Source of the DNA: Bacteroidota bacterium
GTDB taxonomy: Bacteria > Bacteroidota > Ignavibacteria > SZUA-365
NCBI GenBank assembly: GCA_014860565.1
Contig: JACZJN010000220.1
Location: 1 to 64,000 of the forward strand
DNA: 64,000 bases
Direction: 5' to 3'
The translations under genes were made by a program, and so were the position numbers. Under the pieces are notes generated by a model. That model had not been told where the DNA came from. It did not search any database and saw nothing but the letters and a program-made list of their open reading frames with translations. Below, in pieces: positions 21,146 through 31,100 of this stretch (the stretch's first letter is position 1; each line of letters starts with the position of its first letter).

Positions 21146-22444
21146 GTGCCTGATTTCAATTTCGCGAAAGGAAACAGCAAACGGGAAGAAGAAACGTCCT
21201 CCAGCAGTGCGGGACAGCAGCCAACCGGTCAGCAACGACCGGTTTCTGCACATCCACAGGCAGGACTTTCCGACGATCTGCAGGCCAGCCCAGAGCGCAG
21301 TTCGCACCCGATATCGGGAGCGCCAGTGCAAGGGAGCAGCAATCCCGGCACGGCGGCGCAACGTCCTTCCCCTCCCGCTCCAGGCGCCACGAAGCCAAGA
21401 CGCGGCAGCGTCCTTGACAAATACCCGGAGCGCGATCTCTCGCGTCTCACGGCAACCGGCACTTCGGCATCACCGGCCGACCCTCTCCCCGAAACAGTAC
21501 CGCAACACGACGACACTGCAGATTCAGATTCCGCAGCCGCAGACCAGGCTGAATTCTCTGCCGGGGACACTCCCCCGCCCGTTTCCACTACCGCCACGGA
21601 GGGAAGCATGAGTACATCATCGAGCAAAGGTCCGCTGATCGCGTTCCTTACCATCGCGGCCCTGTTGATCATTGTGGCATTTATCTGGCATGTCAATCCC
21701 TGGCCGGCGCTCAAGGACAGCATCGCCGGTTTCTTCGGCCAGGGCAAGACCGAGGTGCAGAAGCCCGCGAGCGAAGCGCTCGCCCCTGCATCAGAAACGG
21801 AAACCGCGCCGACCATGCGCGCGTGGGATTTCTTCGTGCAGGTTTCTTCGTGGAAAGCACTCGGGCAGGCGGACCTTGACGCGGAGCGCTTTCGTGCCCA
21901 GGGATTCGACGTCGTCGTCGAAAGCGAATTCATTCCCGCCAAAGGCGGCACCTGGTATCGTGTCCGTCTCGGACCGTACGAAAGCAGTAGCGCCGCGCGA
22001 GAGATCCTCGCCTCAGGCGCGGGTGTACTCCCCAAGGGAGTCTATGTTGATAGTGTCCGTCTTACCGAAGATCAGCCGATGACCCCGGCGCCCGCCGCGC
22101 AGAAAGCGAAAACCCGCCGGCCCGGCAGCACCCCGCAGACAGCAGCGGAGAGTGGAAATCCGCGTCTGCCAGGCAGGGATTTTGAAGTGATCGATGAACC
22201 CATGTCCGGATGGGCAGTGAAAGTTTCTTCCCTCAAGAGCGAGGATCTCGCACGGCAGGAAGCCCGCAAGATTCTTGCACAGGGGTATCCTTCATTCATC
22301 ACGCGCAAGAACATCGGTGGAATGACCTGGTACCGCGTGCTGGTCGGGCCATTCTCCGAAAAGCGCGATGCGGATCGTTATCAGCAGCTTCTCAATGTCA
22401 CGTATGGAAACGACGCCTATACCGTGAATCTTTCCATAGACTGA
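21146..22444 (+). CDS. SPOR-domain cell-envelope protein, single membrane span
   Basis: The 432-residue product has a long hydrophilic, proline/serine-rich N-terminal region (residues 1-150) in the cytoplasm, one transmembrane helix (GPLIAFLTIAALLIIVAFIW, about 162-181) and two SPOR domains in the periplasm at about 230-310 and 355-430. The SPOR signatures are DFFVQVSSWKALGQADLDA with GGTWYRVRLGPY, and GWAVKVSSLKSEDLA with GMTWYRVLVGPF. SPOR domains bind denuded septal peptidoglycan, so a division or cell-wall role is likely, as for FtsN/DedD. The start codon is GTG with AGAAGGA upstream. It is co-transcribed with the TPR gene. Confidence 0.87.
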   Translation: MPDFNFAKGNSKREEETSSSSAGQQPTGQQRPVSAHPQAGLSDDLQASPERSSHPISGAPVQGSSNPGTAAQRPSPPAPGATKPRRGSVLDKYPERDLSRLTATGTSASPADPLPETVPQHDDTADSDSAAADQAEFSAGDTPPPVSTTATEGSMSTSSSKGPLIAFLTIAALLIIVAFIWHVNPWPALKDSIAGFFGQGKTEVQKPASEALAPASETETAPTMRAWDFFVQVSSWKALGQADLDAERFRAQGFDVVVESEFIPAKGGTWYRVRLGPYESSSAAREILASGAGVLPKGVYVDSVRLTEDQPMTPAPAAQKAKTRRPGSTPQTAAESGNPRLPGRDFEVIDEPMSGWAVKVSSLKSEDLARQEARKILAQGYPSFITRKNIGGMTWYRVLVGPFSEKRDADRYQQLLNVTYGNDAYTVNLSID

Positions 22445-22488
22445 TCACACTACCATACCTTCCGTGCGATCCATTCATTCACGATAAT

Positions 22489-22519
22489 TTTGGGCTTTTG
22501 CCTGAAAACTCGTACATTG
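22489..22519 (+). promoter_or_regulatory. Possible promoter of the T9SS Asp-box gene
   Basis: TTTG at 22489-22492 is followed after 20 bases by TACATTGT. The spacing fits the Bacteroidota promoter, and the -7 element matches TAnnTT but not the final TG. The remaining 283-bp gap to the ATG at 22728 would be a leader of about 200 bases, in which I see no other clear element. Confidence 0.3.
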
Positions 22520-22727
22520 TAGAATTAGGCGATTTGTATCGCAGAACTCTGCAAATGCCATACAATCTCGCCTGTGCGTTCCTTCCCGGAAAAATGTTGT
22601 TACCAGATTGCATTTTCAGTGTCTAGTCTGAGAGCATGTACCGCGGGCGGGGGCGATGTGACTTTCGCCACACACACATTGAATGTTACAGAGAAACTCT
22701 TCCACACACCAACAGGAGTTACCCATT

Positions 22728-24770
22728 ATGAAGAAACTGTTTCTGTTGGCCTTCCTGGTGCTTGCCACCGGGATGGCTCAGTCACAGCAGGTGGCCGTCA
22801 AGGCGCCTGAGGCAGCCAGCCCCTTAGCGATTAGCCAGGCGAAGGCCGCTGCCACTGATTACAAAATGCAATTCATGCCCATTGACGAGCGGACCACCAT
22901 CCGCCGCGACAAGAGCGTTGGTCGCCTTCCCAAGACCACCGAGAAACATGGTCTGACCGAAATCGGACTGATGGCGAATACCTACGCCTACATCGGCGAC
23001 AATCGCAATCAAATTGCGTTCGATCCGAATACCGGCAACGTCGCTTCCGTCTTCCGCGGCAACGACCGTTCGACCGGCGGCGACGGCAACACGCTGTATG
23101 TGCGCTACTCGAGCGACAACGGCGTCAACTGGGGTCCCCAGGGCGACAATGTCGCGACCTCCCCCAGCCCCCGCTACCCGAACATTTTCCTTCACTGGGA
23201 TGGCAGCAAGGCCAACACCGCCCTTATGTGGCCGCAGGTCGACCGTTTCAACGACGGCACCAGTGGCTGGCGTGACTTCTACACCATGAAGAGCGACATG
23301 GGCAACGCCAACGCGCAGTACGGCATTTCCCCGAATCCGCCCTACTGGTCGATCCCCTACCTGACCGTTCCCGATCAGAGCACCGGCGACCTCTACAACA
23401 TGGCTCTCGGCATTGACCCTTCATCCGCTGAAGCCTCGACGGGCGAAATCTACCTGCTTCGTTCCACCGACGGCGGCCTGAACTGGGCGGCCGTGACCTT
23501 CGACAATCCGGTGTTCACCGCCGACATGGTGCCCAACGGCTACTTCTCCTCGAACCTCCGTCTCGACATCAGCCCCGACGGCAGCACGATGATCATGGCC
23601 TTCGCGCTCATCATCGAGAGCGAGCCGGGCAGCGCATTCCTCCTCGACGAGAATCACGAAGTCGCATGGAAAATTTCCACCGACAAGGGACTGACCTGGG
23701 GCGACCTCCAGCGCTTCCGTCCTGCCGATATCCAGAACAAGCCGCAGCCCTTCGATGCGAAGTGGACCATGGCATGGGATTTCGACGTCGTTCTTGATTA
23801 TAAGAACCGCCCGCACTTCCTGACGGTCGGTTCCGCCGACATCTATCCGTACAGCCCGTTCTACGACGCACCGACGGATACCACGATCAGCCTCACGGCA
23901 GTTGATTCCACCTTCGCGACGGAAATCACCTATTACGAAGATGGTGGAAATCGCGAATGGCGTATGTTCCCGATCGGCCCGGTCCGCCGCATCCGCACCG
24001 ACCGCATGTCCTTCACCGCCGGCTCGACCACCGACGCCCCTGCCATCTTCCGCGCAGAGCCTAAGTGGGCCCGCAGCTTCGACGGCAAGAAAATCTATGC
24101 AAAATGGATTTCCCCGGTCCTTTCATGGCGCGTCGCCCTCGTGGCAGGCACCCCGACGCTGTTCGCCGACACGCTGCATCAGATCTATGCCAATGGCCGT
24201 CATGTCGACAGCAAGTCCGTCTCCGCATGGACCTACAGCTGGCCGTTCGGTTACCCCGAGCAGGTCACCAATGAAATGGACAGCCTCATGCGCATGACCG
24301 CGATCGAGGAAGTGATGACCAAGTACTCCAAGATCGCCTATTATGCCGGCAACGACGGCACACTGCATATGACCTTCGTGGAATGGGGTATCGGCGAAAC
24401 CGTCGATGATGACCCCGTGAACACCGACCAGGTCGTCTGGTATGTTCAGGATGCGAAGGTCCCCGTTCCCGATGTCGCGGCCGTTGAGGAAATCGACGCC
24501 ACCCCGGGCGATTTCAAACTCGCGCAGAACTATCCCAACCCGTTCAACCCGAGCACGGAAATCACCTTCACATTGCCGCAGGGCGGCCAGACCATGCTCC
24601 GCGTCTACAACCTGCTCGGTCAGGAAGTCGCCACGCTGGTCAACGAGTTCCGCAACGCAGGCACGCACCGCGCGACCTTCGATGCGAGCAACCTGCCCAC
24701 CGGCATGTACATCTATCGCCTCGAGAGCGGTTCCTTCTCCGCCTCGCGCAAGATGATGCTCAGCAAGTAA
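22728..24770 (+). CDS. Large T9SS-exported protein with Asp-box (BNR) repeats
   Basis: The 680-residue product begins MKKLFLLAFLVLATGMAQSQ, a signal peptide; AGGAG precedes this ATG, so the track start 15 codons earlier is rejected. The body contains Asp-box-like units (SSDNGVNWG, STDGGLNWA, STDKGLTWG) that in sialidase-like proteins form beta-propeller blades. No sialidase arginine triad is evident, so catalysis is not claimed. The C-terminal 85 residues (FKLAQNYPNPFNPSTEITF through GMYIYRLESG to RKMMLSK) are a textbook type A sorting domain of Ignavibacteria/Chlorobi relatives for type IX secretion. It is a single-gene transcript with an intrinsic terminator. Confidence 0.88.
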   Translation: MKKLFLLAFLVLATGMAQSQQVAVKAPEAASPLAISQAKAAATDYKMQFMPIDERTTIRRDKSVGRLPKTTEKHGLTEIGLMANTYAYIGDNRNQIAFDPNTGNVASVFRGNDRSTGGDGNTLYVRYSSDNGVNWGPQGDNVATSPSPRYPNIFLHWDGSKANTALMWPQVDRFNDGTSGWRDFYTMKSDMGNANAQYGISPNPPYWSIPYLTVPDQSTGDLYNMALGIDPSSAEASTGEIYLLRSTDGGLNWAAVTFDNPVFTADMVPNGYFSSNLRLDISPDGSTMIMAFALIIESEPGSAFLLDENHEVAWKISTDKGLTWGDLQRFRPADIQNKPQPFDAKWTMAWDFDVVLDYKNRPHFLTVGSADIYPYSPFYDAPTDTTISLTAVDSTFATEITYYEDGGNREWRMFPIGPVRRIRTDRMSFTAGSTTDAPAIFRAEPKWARSFDGKKIYAKWISPVLSWRVALVAGTPTLFADTLHQIYANGRHVDSKSVSAWTYSWPFGYPEQVTNEMDSLMRMTAIEEVMTKYSKIAYYAGNDGTLHMTFVEWGIGETVDDDPVNTDQVVWYVQDAKVPVPDVAAVEEIDATPGDFKLAQNYPNPFNPSTEITFTLPQGGQTMLRVYNLLGQEVATLVNEFRNAGTHRATFDASNLPTGMYIYRLESGSFSASRKMMLSK

Positions 24771-24794
24771 GCGGAACATCTTCCGTTCTTCAAG

Positions 24795-24820
24795 GGCCCC
24801 GGATTCCGGGGCCTTTTTTT
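24795..24820 (+). terminator. Intrinsic terminator after the T9SS Asp-box gene
   Basis: GGCCCCGG and CCGGGGCC form a perfect 8-bp stem around ATT, followed directly by seven T residues. It lies 25 bp after the stop codon. Confidence 0.92.
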
Positions 24821-24835
24821 CTGCCTCTCCACACT

Positions 24836-24926
24836 CCTTCCGCTCCTTCCGCCACTCCCGCCCCTTCCGCCACTCCCGCTCTTTCCGCTCCTTCCGCTCC
24901 TTCCGCTCCTTCCGCTCTTTCCGCGA
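24836..24926. repeat. Second 9-bp tandem repeat tract, CCTTCCGCT family
   Basis: Ten consecutive 9-bp units (CCTTCCGCT, CCTTCCGCC, ACTCCCGCC, CTTTCCGCT and similar) lie just beyond the intrinsic terminator and before the lipoprotein gene at 25016. The unit and orientation match the tract at 16444-16577. Because nine is a multiple of three, the tract gives long repeat peptides in open frames on both strands; those are not genes. Confidence 0.85.
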
Positions 24927-25015
24927 CACGCTTTCATCTGAAGGTAATTCTTGCGATATTGACGATCCTTTCGGTCTCACCGAAAACAGTGAATGCAATC
25001 AGCTGACGGGTATCA

Positions 25016-25750
25016 ATGATACGTGTTGCGACGATGTTTTTTATTGCTCTGATGTTGCTGACCTCCTGCGGCGGCAAACAGTTGAGCATCGAGGAATTTC
25101 AGAGCATGGCGAAAGAGGCGGAGCAGCAATCCAATTCAATCGCCGCTCAGCAGGAAGAGATGCGCGGGCTGCTCCAGGCATACGATCAGACTGTCCCGGC
25201 CGAACGTCGGCTGCGGTTCGACCTCGAACCGGAATGCGGATTATCATCCGCTGCGTATGAGAAACTCAGCGCACGCATCGACGACGAATCCGATCCCTCC
25301 TGCCTCGGCCTGCTCGAGCAGATTGCCGAGATACAGGAAGATATCCGGAACAAATGCGAACGGCTTCACGAGATCACCGCCCAGCTGCCCGCACCGCATC
25401 GGGTGCAGCCCGGAGAGAACCACTACTCCCTGTGCCTGAAATACCTCACCGCGAAGCATCACCTCTCCGCGAAAACAGCGGATTCCCTCGTGGCCCGGGT
25501 CGGTCTCTCGAGCGACATCATAGAAGGATTCCATGTCTGGTTCTATTACCAGGATGGCATTTTCGGCACATTCGTGACACAGGGCGAGGCACATGTTTCC
25601 CCCACGGTTTTTGCCAAAGTCGTCAAACAGCATCTCCTCGAACAAGCACGGCGGCAGGGTCACGACGAAGCTTTTGAAACCATACTCGACAGCCTGAAAC
25701 GTTCCGGCGCACTCCTGGCGAATATCAAGCACAGCGCAACCGGGCGCTAG
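25016..25750 (+). CDS. Lipoprotein with LysM-like region
   Basis: The 244-residue product has a lipoprotein signal (FFIALMLLTSCGG, lipobox LTSC), so it is anchored in the membrane by its N-terminal cysteine. A helical stretch follows (residues 25-60, rich in Glu/Gln and probably coiled coil). Residues about 130-190 (HRVQPGENHYSLCLKYLTA) resemble the start of a LysM peptidoglycan-binding motif, although the remainder is not a clear match. I do not recognise the family. No strong ribosome-binding site precedes the ATG; an internal ATG at 25034 is possible. The UPF0173 hydrolase follows 75 bp later. Confidence 0.72.
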   Translation: MIRVATMFFIALMLLTSCGGKQLSIEEFQSMAKEAEQQSNSIAAQQEEMRGLLQAYDQTVPAERRLRFDLEPECGLSSAAYEKLSARIDDESDPSCLGLLEQIAEIQEDIRNKCERLHEITAQLPAPHRVQPGENHYSLCLKYLTAKHHLSAKTADSLVARVGLSSDIIEGFHVWFYYQDGIFGTFVTQGEAHVSPTVFAKVVKQHLLEQARRQGHDEAFETILDSLKRSGALLANIKHSATGR

Positions 25751-25825
25751 CAGAACCAGCAGGCAGTGCGGTACAACCAGTTGTCGTAGAGCAACCGGAC
25801 TCTCGCACACAAGATGGAGGCAGGC

Positions 25826-26503
25826 ATGCTGAATCTCACCTATCTCAGCCATTCCTCGTTTATTCTGGACGACGGCACACATCGTCTCATCATCGATCCC
25901 TTCATCACAGGCAACCCGACGTGCCCCGTAAGTGTCGATGAAATCGAGGCGCAGTACATCGTGCTCACCCATGCCCATGGCGACCACCTGGGCGACGGAC
26001 TTGAACTCGCGAAAAAACACGGGGCTCTCGTGATTGCCGTCAACGAACTGGCCAATTACGTTGCATCGAAGGGCGCGAAAGCGCACAATATGCACATCGG
26101 AGGCGCCCGAACGTTCCCCTTCGGCCGTTTGAAGTTCACCATCGCGCATCACGGGTCGTCTTCACCCGAAGGACAGTACATGGGCGAACCCGCGGGCGTC
26201 GTCATCACGATGGGCGGCAAGACGGTATATCATACGGGGGATACGGGGTTGTTTCTCGATATGCAGCTTATTGGGCAGCGCGATGCCATCGACTGTATGC
26301 TCGCTCCGATCGGAGATAATTTCACGATGGGGGTCGACGACGCGGTCAAAGCCACCGAATTCGTCCGGCCGGGTTTGGCGATTCCGATGCATTACAACAC
26401 CTTCCCCGTCATCGAGGCGGATCCACATCTCTTTCAGTCGGGAGTGGAAGCGCTCGGACTGCGCGCGCGCGTGTTGCAGTTCGGTGAAACGATCGCGCTC
26501 TGA
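25826..26503 (+). CDS. UPF0173-type metal-dependent hydrolase (metallo-beta-lactamase fold)
   Basis: The 225-residue product has the metal-binding pattern of the UlaG/UPF0173 group: LTYLSHSSF at the start, DPFITGNP, VLTHAHGDHLGD (H-x-H-x-D-H), IAHHGSS, YHTGDTGLF and PMHYNTFPV. The substrate is not known for this family; related enzymes hydrolyse lactones or phosphodiesters. I moved the start from 25814 to 25826 because GGAGG sits 5 bases before the second ATG and family members start directly with the first strand. A terminator hairpin with a T run follows the stop. Confidence 0.88.
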   Translation: MLNLTYLSHSSFILDDGTHRLIIDPFITGNPTCPVSVDEIEAQYIVLTHAHGDHLGDGLELAKKHGALVIAVNELANYVASKGAKAHNMHIGGARTFPFGRLKFTIAHHGSSSPEGQYMGEPAGVVITMGGKTVYHTGDTGLFLDMQLIGQRDAIDCMLAPIGDNFTMGVDDAVKATEFVRPGLAIPMHYNTFPVIEADPHLFQSGVEALGLRARVLQFGETIAL

Positions 26504-26531
26504 GTTCGCAGCACACATTCGAGGCACGATT

Positions 26532-26567
26532 GTCCGCTCTTCTGTTTTAGCGGAGCGGGCTTTTTTT
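26532..26567 (+). terminator. Intrinsic terminator after the UPF0173 gene
   Basis: GTCCGCTC pairs with GAGCGGGC (one G-U pair) and seven T residues follow directly. It separates this operon from the glutamate dehydrogenase locus. Confidence 0.75.
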
Positions 26568-26620
26568 CTCGCGCGACTGCCATCAATAGCGGTTTTTTTC
26601 TCTATTCGATCTGAATTTCT

Positions 26621-26652
26621 TTTTTTTGGATCAGGAAAATATCGTAATTTTG
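26621..26652 (+). promoter_or_regulatory. Candidate promoter of the first glutamate dehydrogenase gene
   Basis: TAATTTTG at 26645-26652 is an exact TAnnTTTG element. A T-rich run ending TTTG (26625-26628) or TTTT (26621-26624) lies 16-20 bases upstream. Transcription would start near 26659, about 50 bases before the ATG. Confidence 0.42.
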
Positions 26653-26711
26653 TGGAAGGGAGTTTTCGTTCTCTTTCACGGTTTTTCAGAAACTTTTGAG
26701 AAGGATTCTCA

Positions 26712-28052
26712 ATGTCTACCGCACTGAACGACTTCATGCAGGAAGTCAAAGCCAAAAACCCGGGCGAAGCCGAGTTCCATCAGGCAGTTGAAGAAGTAGT
26801 CGAAACGCTGATGCCGGTTGTTGAAAAACAGCCGGAATATCGCAAGGCCAAGGTTCTTGAGCGCATGGTCGAACCCGAGCGCACGATTTCTTTCCGCGTT
26901 CCCTGGGTTGCCGACAATGGCGAAGTCCGCGTCAACCGCGGCTATCGCATCGAGTTCAACAGCGCCATCGGTCCGTACAAGGGCGGTCTGCGGTTCCACC
27001 CGAGTGTCACGCTGTCCATTCTGAAGTTCCTCGGTTTCGAGCAGATCTTCAAAAACTCCCTCACCACGCTCCCGATGGGCGGCGGCAAGGGCGGTTCGGA
27101 CTTCGATCCGAAGTTCAAATCGAAAAACGAAATCATGCGTTTCTGCCAGAGTTTCATGAGCGAGCTGTATCGCCACATCGGTCCGAACACCGATGTTCCC
27201 GCCGGTGACATCGGCGTGGGCGGACAGGAAATCGGTTTCATGTTCGGCCAGTACAAAAAACTGAAAAATTCTTTTGACGGCGTGCTGACGGGCAAGGGCC
27301 TGAGCTGGGGCGGCTCCCTCATCCGTCCGGAAGCCACCGGCTTCGGCGTAACCTATTTCGCCAACGAAATGCTCAAGACCAAGGGACAGTCCTTCGAAGG
27401 AAAGACCGTCGCGATCTCCGGTTTCGGCAACGTGGCGTGGGGCGCGGCAATCAAGGTCAATGACATGGGCGGCAAGGTCGTCACCCTCTCCGGTCCCGAC
27501 GGATACGTCTACGATCCTGCCGGCATTTCCGGCGAGAAGATCGAGTACATGCTCGAACTGCGCGCCAGCAACCAGGACATCGTCGAACCGTATGCCGAGC
27601 GCTTTGGCGTGGAATTCATCGCCAACAAGCACCCGTGGGAAGTCAAGTGCGACGTCGCACTCCCCTGCGCAACCCAGAACGAACTCAACGAGGAAGACGC
27701 GAAGAACCTGCTCGCAAACGGCTGCATCTGCGTGTGCGAAGGCGCCAACATGCCGACCACGCCCGAAGGCGCGAAGTTGTTCCTTGACGCTGGCCTGCTC
27801 TATGGTCCTGCCAAGGCGGCGAACGCCGGTGGCGTGGCCGTGTCGGGTCTCGAAATGTCGCAGAACTCCATCCGTATGAGCTGGTCGCGTGAAGAGGTGG
27901 ATCAGCATCTGCACCGTATCATGAAGAATATCCACCAATCCTGCCTCGACGCCAGCGCTCAGTATGGTATGGCAGGGAATTACGTTGCCGGAGCAAACAT
28001 CGCCGGGTTCACGAAAGTGGCCGACGCAATGCTTGCACAGGGCATCGTATAA
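26712..28052 (+). CDS. gdhA: Glutamate dehydrogenase, GDH50 I, NAD-type signatures
   Basis: The 446-residue enzyme interconverts glutamate and 2-oxoglutarate plus ammonia. The catalytic region is intact ([26 protein letters not shown] with the reactive lysine, and [10 protein letters not shown] with the catalytic aspartate). In the nucleotide fold it has ISGFGNVAWGA followed by TLSGPDGYVYDPAG. From memory these match the NAD-dependent enzyme of Clostridium symbiosum rather than the NADP enzyme of E. coli, which suggests a catabolic role. AAGGA precedes the start. It is followed by a bidirectional terminator and converges on the first ATP-grasp protein gene. It shares roughly two thirds of its residues with the copy at 31626. 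Confidence 0.95.
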   Translation: MSTALNDFMQEVKAKNPGEAEFHQAVEEVVETLMPVVEKQPEYRKAKVLERMVEPERTISFRVPWVADNGEVRVNRGYRIEFNSAIGPYKGGLRFHPSVTLSILKFLGFEQIFKNSLTTLPMGGGKGGSDFDPKFKSKNEIMRFCQSFMSELYRHIGPNTDVPAGDIGVGGQEIGFMFGQYKKLKNSFDGVLTGKGLSWGGSLIRPEATGFGVTYFANEMLKTKGQSFEGKTVAISGFGNVAWGAAIKVNDMGGKVVTLSGPDGYVYDPAGISGEKIEYMLELRASNQDIVEPYAERFGVEFIANKHPWEVKCDVALPCATQNELNEEDAKNLLANGCICVCEGANMPTTPEGAKLFLDAGLLYGPAKAANAGGVAVSGLEMSQNSIRMSWSREEVDQHLHRIMKNIHQSCLDASAQYGMAGNYVAGANIAGFTKVADAMLAQGIV

Positions 28053-28073
28053 TCCTTCTCGCCCAAGGAATGC

Positions 28074-28103
28074 AAAACCCGGCCAACTGGCCGGGTTTTG
28101 TGT
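28074..28103 (+). terminator. Bidirectional intrinsic terminator between gdhA and the first ATP-grasp gene
   Basis: AAAACCCGGCC and GGCCGGGTTTT form an 11-bp stem around a 4-base loop, so both strands end in a T run. It lies between two convergent genes and can serve both. Confidence 0.92.
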
Positions 28104-28195
28104 TTTCAGTCGCTTCCCCATGCCGCTTCGATGCTTCCCGTCTGACGGCATTCCGCGCGTTGCGGAGTGTGCCCGCAGCCGCCGTGCGGCAGGGG

Positions 28196-31100
28196 TTATT
28201 CGTTCATGTTGACGTCAAGCTTATCGTTATCCGGTATCTGCTTGAAAATGACACCCGAGCCGCTCTGCCCGTCCACCAGGATTTCGAGGGGGCGCTGTGC
28301 GCGCACATGGCGCACATACGTGGTCTCCTCGACGACTTCAAGCGTGTCGAGCCAGGCCCAATCGATGGTATCTTCCACCTTGTAATGCCGAGTGGTGAAA
28401 TACGCGATGTGGAACGAGGTAAGATTCTGGAAGAAATGCGAGCCCTGCGAGGGATCTGGCAGCATGTTCGGCAGCGACGTTTCGACGATGGCGTGGGCAC
28501 CGGAGATGCCGGGGAAACGCACAGGGATGCCGAGCCAGGGATCCGCGGAACCCCAGCGTCCCGGTCCCATCAGCAGGTAGGGCCGCTGCTCTCCGACCAG
28601 GTGCTTGTTGAACTCGGCGATCTCGCCGGCCATTTCCTTCGTCTGGGAGTTGTCGAAGGCCTCGGGCTTGACATAGACAATGTCCTGCAGGCGATAGATG
28701 CCGTTGCCGAGCACGTTTTCACTTTTCAACAACAGGTCTTCCCTCTTCAGGCGGTTGAAGTCGATATCCACCGTCCCTTCCTCCTTCACCATAGGACGCA
28801 CCTGCAGAAAATCGAATTCGCTGATGTCGTCGAAGTGCTTGCCGAGTACGCCGGCGAATTCGATTTCCACCGGACAGTTCATCGCGGTCTCGCACAGCTC
28901 CATCAGCAGGCGCAGCACTTTGGCGAGCGGGATGTACTCTGACTGCAGGATGGGTGCGAAGTTGATCACGCGCAATCCCTTGCGGAAGGTTCCCTCGTAC
29001 AGCGAATCGTCATCGGTGCAGAACGTGGATGCGAGGTAATCAACGGTGCCGTATTCCTCGGCAACCTTGATGTCGAGAAAATCGAGATTCTCGTCTTCGC
29101 TCGGTTTCTCCTCCAGCGGCTGCGATTCCAGATTCACCGCGAAAAACTTTTTCTGCGAATTGGAATAGTAGTCCTTGCGCGTGGCGAACTGCGGCATGAT
29201 CGTCGGGTACATGGGACAGAACTGTGCGCTGATGCCGCCGTCGACGATGGTCTTCCCGAGCCCCACTGCCAGATTGACGATGCCGTCTGCCTGTTTCGCG
29301 TCGCCGAATGGATAGTAATTGTATGAACGAGCGACGCCCGAATAATGCGGATAATAATGCTGTTTGTAACGCCTGCCGGCCATTTCCTGAATGATCACCG
29401 CCATCTGCTCTTCCTCGAGCCGATGCCCCGTGGCCTCAATGTAGTTCTTGGCACCACGGAGATAGGTGGATGCATACACATACTTGACCGCCTGCTCGAG
29501 TTCCTGATAGCGCTGATACGGATCGGGATTGCTGTTCGGAAGCATCACCGTCGCATAGATGCCCGCGAAAGGCTGGTACAGGGTGTCTTCGAGTAAACTC
29601 GACGACCGGATGGCGAGCGGGTGCTGGTTTCTCAGCACCACGGCACGGAGGTCCTCCTCAATGGTGTTCGGGAAACGCGCGTTCATGAACAGTCGGACGA
29701 TCTCCTCATCCGCGATGTTCTGTATAACCTGCGGAAGCAGGTTGTTCAACTCCATGAACTGCACGAATACTTCGGTGCAGAGAATGATGCTGCGCGGGAT
29801 CTTGATGCGGACATTCGGGAAATACGATGGGTGCAGATAGTTCTTCAGAATGTTGTCGATGAAAGCCAGTCCGCGTGCCTTGCCCCCGAGCGAACCGCGG
29901 CCGATGCGCAGAAACGTGGCGCGGGAATCGAAGTCCTCGTGCGAAAAATCGGCAATAAGACCCCGCTCATCATAGATCACCAGTTCGTCGATCTTGCGGA
30001 TGATATAGCGCCGCAGTGATTCGATGGTCTTGAATTCGGTGATCTTCACCGGTTTGATTTCCTGCGCGAGCCGGAAGCGCGTACGTGCGAGCAGCCAGTT
30101 GCTGAAATGATCGCGCGATGCGTGGAACAGAAGCGAATCATCGGGAATGGTATGCAGGCGCTGCCGCAACTGCCGGATCGTGCGCGCGCGATCGACTTCC
30201 GTACCGTCGGGCATGCGGAAAATGAATTCACCGAAGCCGAAATTGGTCAGCATGAACTCCCGCACCTCCTGCAGTAGCGTTCGGGAATTTTTATTGGCGA
30301 ACGCCGCGTTGAGGGCATCGACTTCCTCGCGGAGGTCTTCGCGCGACGACTGCACGAGCACGGGAAGTTCCGGGCTGTGCTCCCGCACCCGCCGAATGTA
30401 CTTGAGTCCGGCATGCTCGTCCTCGACATCGTTGATCGGAAACGCCACGTCGGTGATGATTCCCAGCAGTTCGTGGCGGTACTTGTGGTAGTAGCGCCAC
30501 GCCTGCTCGAAATTCGTCGCATGAAGGATCTTGGGCCGGGCGCGCTGGCGCAGCAGTTTTTCCGCGAAGTTTTTCCCCTCCTCGATCAGCATCTGTCCCT
30601 GCTTGATCAGCTCGGTATAAATCAGCGGCAGGAAGGACGAATAGAACTGGGGTGAATCCTCGACGAGAATGATTGCGCGCACACCGAAATCCTTGCAGTC
30701 CACGCGCGCGTTGAGCAGATCCTCCAATTGCTTGATAATCGCGAGAAACAGTTTGCGGTCACCGGACCAGATGAACACGCGGTCGAAGAGGGTCAACGCA
30801 CCCTGGTTCATCAGCACCTGCAATTCGCGGCTCTGGTAGCCGAGGAGAGCAACGGGGAGATCCGGATGCACTTCCTTGACGGCCTGGCAGAAATCCTGCA
30901 GGCGCATGTCGCCGAGGCGCATCATGGTGATAACCAGGTCGAAACGGCTCTCCTCCATCGCAGCCAGGGCGGCTTCGCCGGAGTAAACGCGCGTGATCGA
31001 CGGCGCATAGTGCAGATTCAATTCGAGGTATTCGCTGAAGATCGCCTCGGTGAGCTGGCCGTCGTCAACGAGTGTGTAAAAATCGTAGCGGCTCGATACG

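Noticed and set aside
26709-28151. 480-residue minus-strand ORF opposite gdhA-1 (and a similar 467-residue ORF at 31719-33122 opposite gdhA-2)
   Set aside because: Both are mirror frames of the two gdhA paralogues. Their resemblance to one another follows from the sense-strand homology, so it is not evidence for antisense genes.
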